This document shows, in pieces, positions 6,402-6,898 of a stretch of 6,898 nucleotides of DNA. Where the stretch lies: positions 1-6,898 of the forward strand of contig NYVB01000130.1 in NCBI GenBank assembly GCA_002684315.1, written 5' to 3'. Numbering within the stretch: the stretch's first letter is position 1; every line of letters starts with the position of its first letter. Under the pieces are notes generated by a model. It was not told where the DNA came from, searched no databases, and saw only the letters and a program-made list of their open reading frames with translations. The translations under genes and the position numbers were made by a program. The stretch comes from Planctomycetaceae bacterium (GTDB lineage: Bacteria > Planctomycetota > Phycisphaerae > Phycisphaerales > SM1A02).

Positions 6402-6898
6402 TCACCCTCCGTTCGAATCATTGCCATCGCTTTGCGGGCGGCTCGTGGGTGATCCGTAGTCGGTCGACGGGACGGGTACGCCATCCTCGTTGGTCTGGGA
6501 GTTCAGATCCAGAAGATGGAACGGCGCACGCGTGGTGTCGGTGATGAACGTGGTGTTTCCGGTGAGACTCGCTCGGAGGGTGTCGCGCCAGGCGAGAAGG
6601 ATCGCCAGTTCGGACTCCTTCTGCATTTCACGATAGAAGCGGTCGGCCTGTTCATTGCCCTCGGACTCGATTCGGGCGGCCCACTGGGTGGCGAAATTCC
6701 GAATGGTGTCGGCCTGCGTCCGCGCCTGGCTGGTCAGGTTCTCCGCGACGGCGGTCCCACGCTGGCGTTCGAGTTGGGAAAGAGTCTGCTGAACCGCAGC
6801 CATGCGGCGCAGAACCGAGACACTGGTGGTTTCGGGAAGGATCACACGGCTGATGCCGACTGAAACCGGAACGACGCCATTCTTCGCGGTGGCCTTCA
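6402..6898 (-). CDS. HflC-like SPFH/stomatin-family protein, C-terminal part (5' end beyond window)
   Basis: The frame is open from the right edge, so the start lies outside; 164 residues plus the TGA stop at 6404-6402 are visible. They match the second half of HflC. The segment VSVGISRVILPETTSVSVL corresponds to the end of the SPFH domain, followed by RRM, the usual arginine/methionine step into the coiled coil. Next comes a long Ala/Gln/Glu/Arg-rich helix containing RGTAVAE, ARTQADTIR and IESEGNEQADRFYREM, like the stomatin helix of HflC. Then come a short LAWRDTLRASL helix, TTFITDTTRAPFHLLDL (HflC proteins end similarly in a strand and an aromatic helix), and a polar Ser/Asn/Asp/Gly tail of about 28 residues. 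HflC normally has an N-terminal membrane anchor and a periplasmic body that co-assembles with HflK. The next gene starts 3 nt after this stop and is HflK-like, supporting the pairing. The HflC assignment is good; partnership with FtsH is not shown here. Confidence 0.87.
   Translation of the reverse strand, partial: KATAKNGVVPVSVGISRVILPETTSVSVLRRMAAVQQTLSQLERQRGTAVAENLTSQARTQADTIRNFATQWAARIESEGNEQADRFYREMQKESELAILLAWRDTLRASLTGNTTFITDTTRAPFHLLDLNSQTNEDGVPVPSTDYGSPTSRPQSDGNDSNGG
6405..6410 (-). promoter_or_regulatory. Ribosome binding site of the HflK-like gene
   Basis: GGAGGG lies 6 nt before the ATG at 6398 and overlaps the last codons of the upstream HflC-like gene, whose TGA comes right after it. 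It is the strongest Shine-Dalgarno-like sequence in the window. It fixes the start at 6398 rather than at the internal methionines 14 or 30, and it suggests the two SPFH proteins are made together by coupled translation. Confidence 0.75.

Noticed and set aside
1..6898. Very frequent TCGA and GATCG words throughout
   Set aside because: They arise from common codon pairs such as CTC GAG, TTC GAA and ATC GAT in the minus-strand genes; no regular spacing or array that would suggest a functional repeat.

Overview
The window carries five genes, all on the minus strand and tightly packed, so it reads as one transcription unit running from the right edge to the left edge. There is no gene-free stretch over 300 bases, and no RNA gene, mobile element, CRISPR array or convincing terminator. 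The plus strand holds only long open frames antisense to the real genes. The organism is probably a Planctomycetota-like bacterium, perhaps of the Phycisphaerae. That is an inference from the moderately high G+C, the gene content (HflC/HflK-like pair, ABC exporter, anchored helical protein) and the style of the permease. No marker gene in the window proves it.

Layout in order of transcription (right to left): (1) the C-terminal 164 residues of an HflC-like SPFH/stomatin protein, cut by the right edge at 6898; (2) a complete HflK-like SPFH protein of 491 residues; (3) an ABC-2 type exporter ATPase of about 404 residues with an unusual acidic tail; (4) a 682-residue ABC-2 family permease with an extra N-terminal membrane module and a large extracytoplasmic domain; (5) a membrane-anchored helical, TPR-like protein of unknown function, open at the left edge after 529 residues. 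Junctions are 3 nt, 16 nt, a 1-nt stop/start overlap, and 56 nt.

How the genes may work together: proteins 3 and 4 form an ATP-driven membrane transporter or lipid/envelope machine. Proteins 1 and 2 are predicted to build a ring- or cage-like SPFH assembly in the same membrane, facing the periplasm. Protein 5 is predicted to be anchored by its N-terminus with a long helical-repeat domain in the periplasm, where it could meet the permease's extracytoplasmic domain and the SPFH cage. In well-studied bacteria HflK/HflC partner the FtsH protease. Here they sit with an ABC exporter instead, and no protease gene is visible. The co-encoding of SPFH pair, ABC exporter and anchored TPR-like protein is the most interesting aspect of the window and could represent an uncharacterised envelope system.
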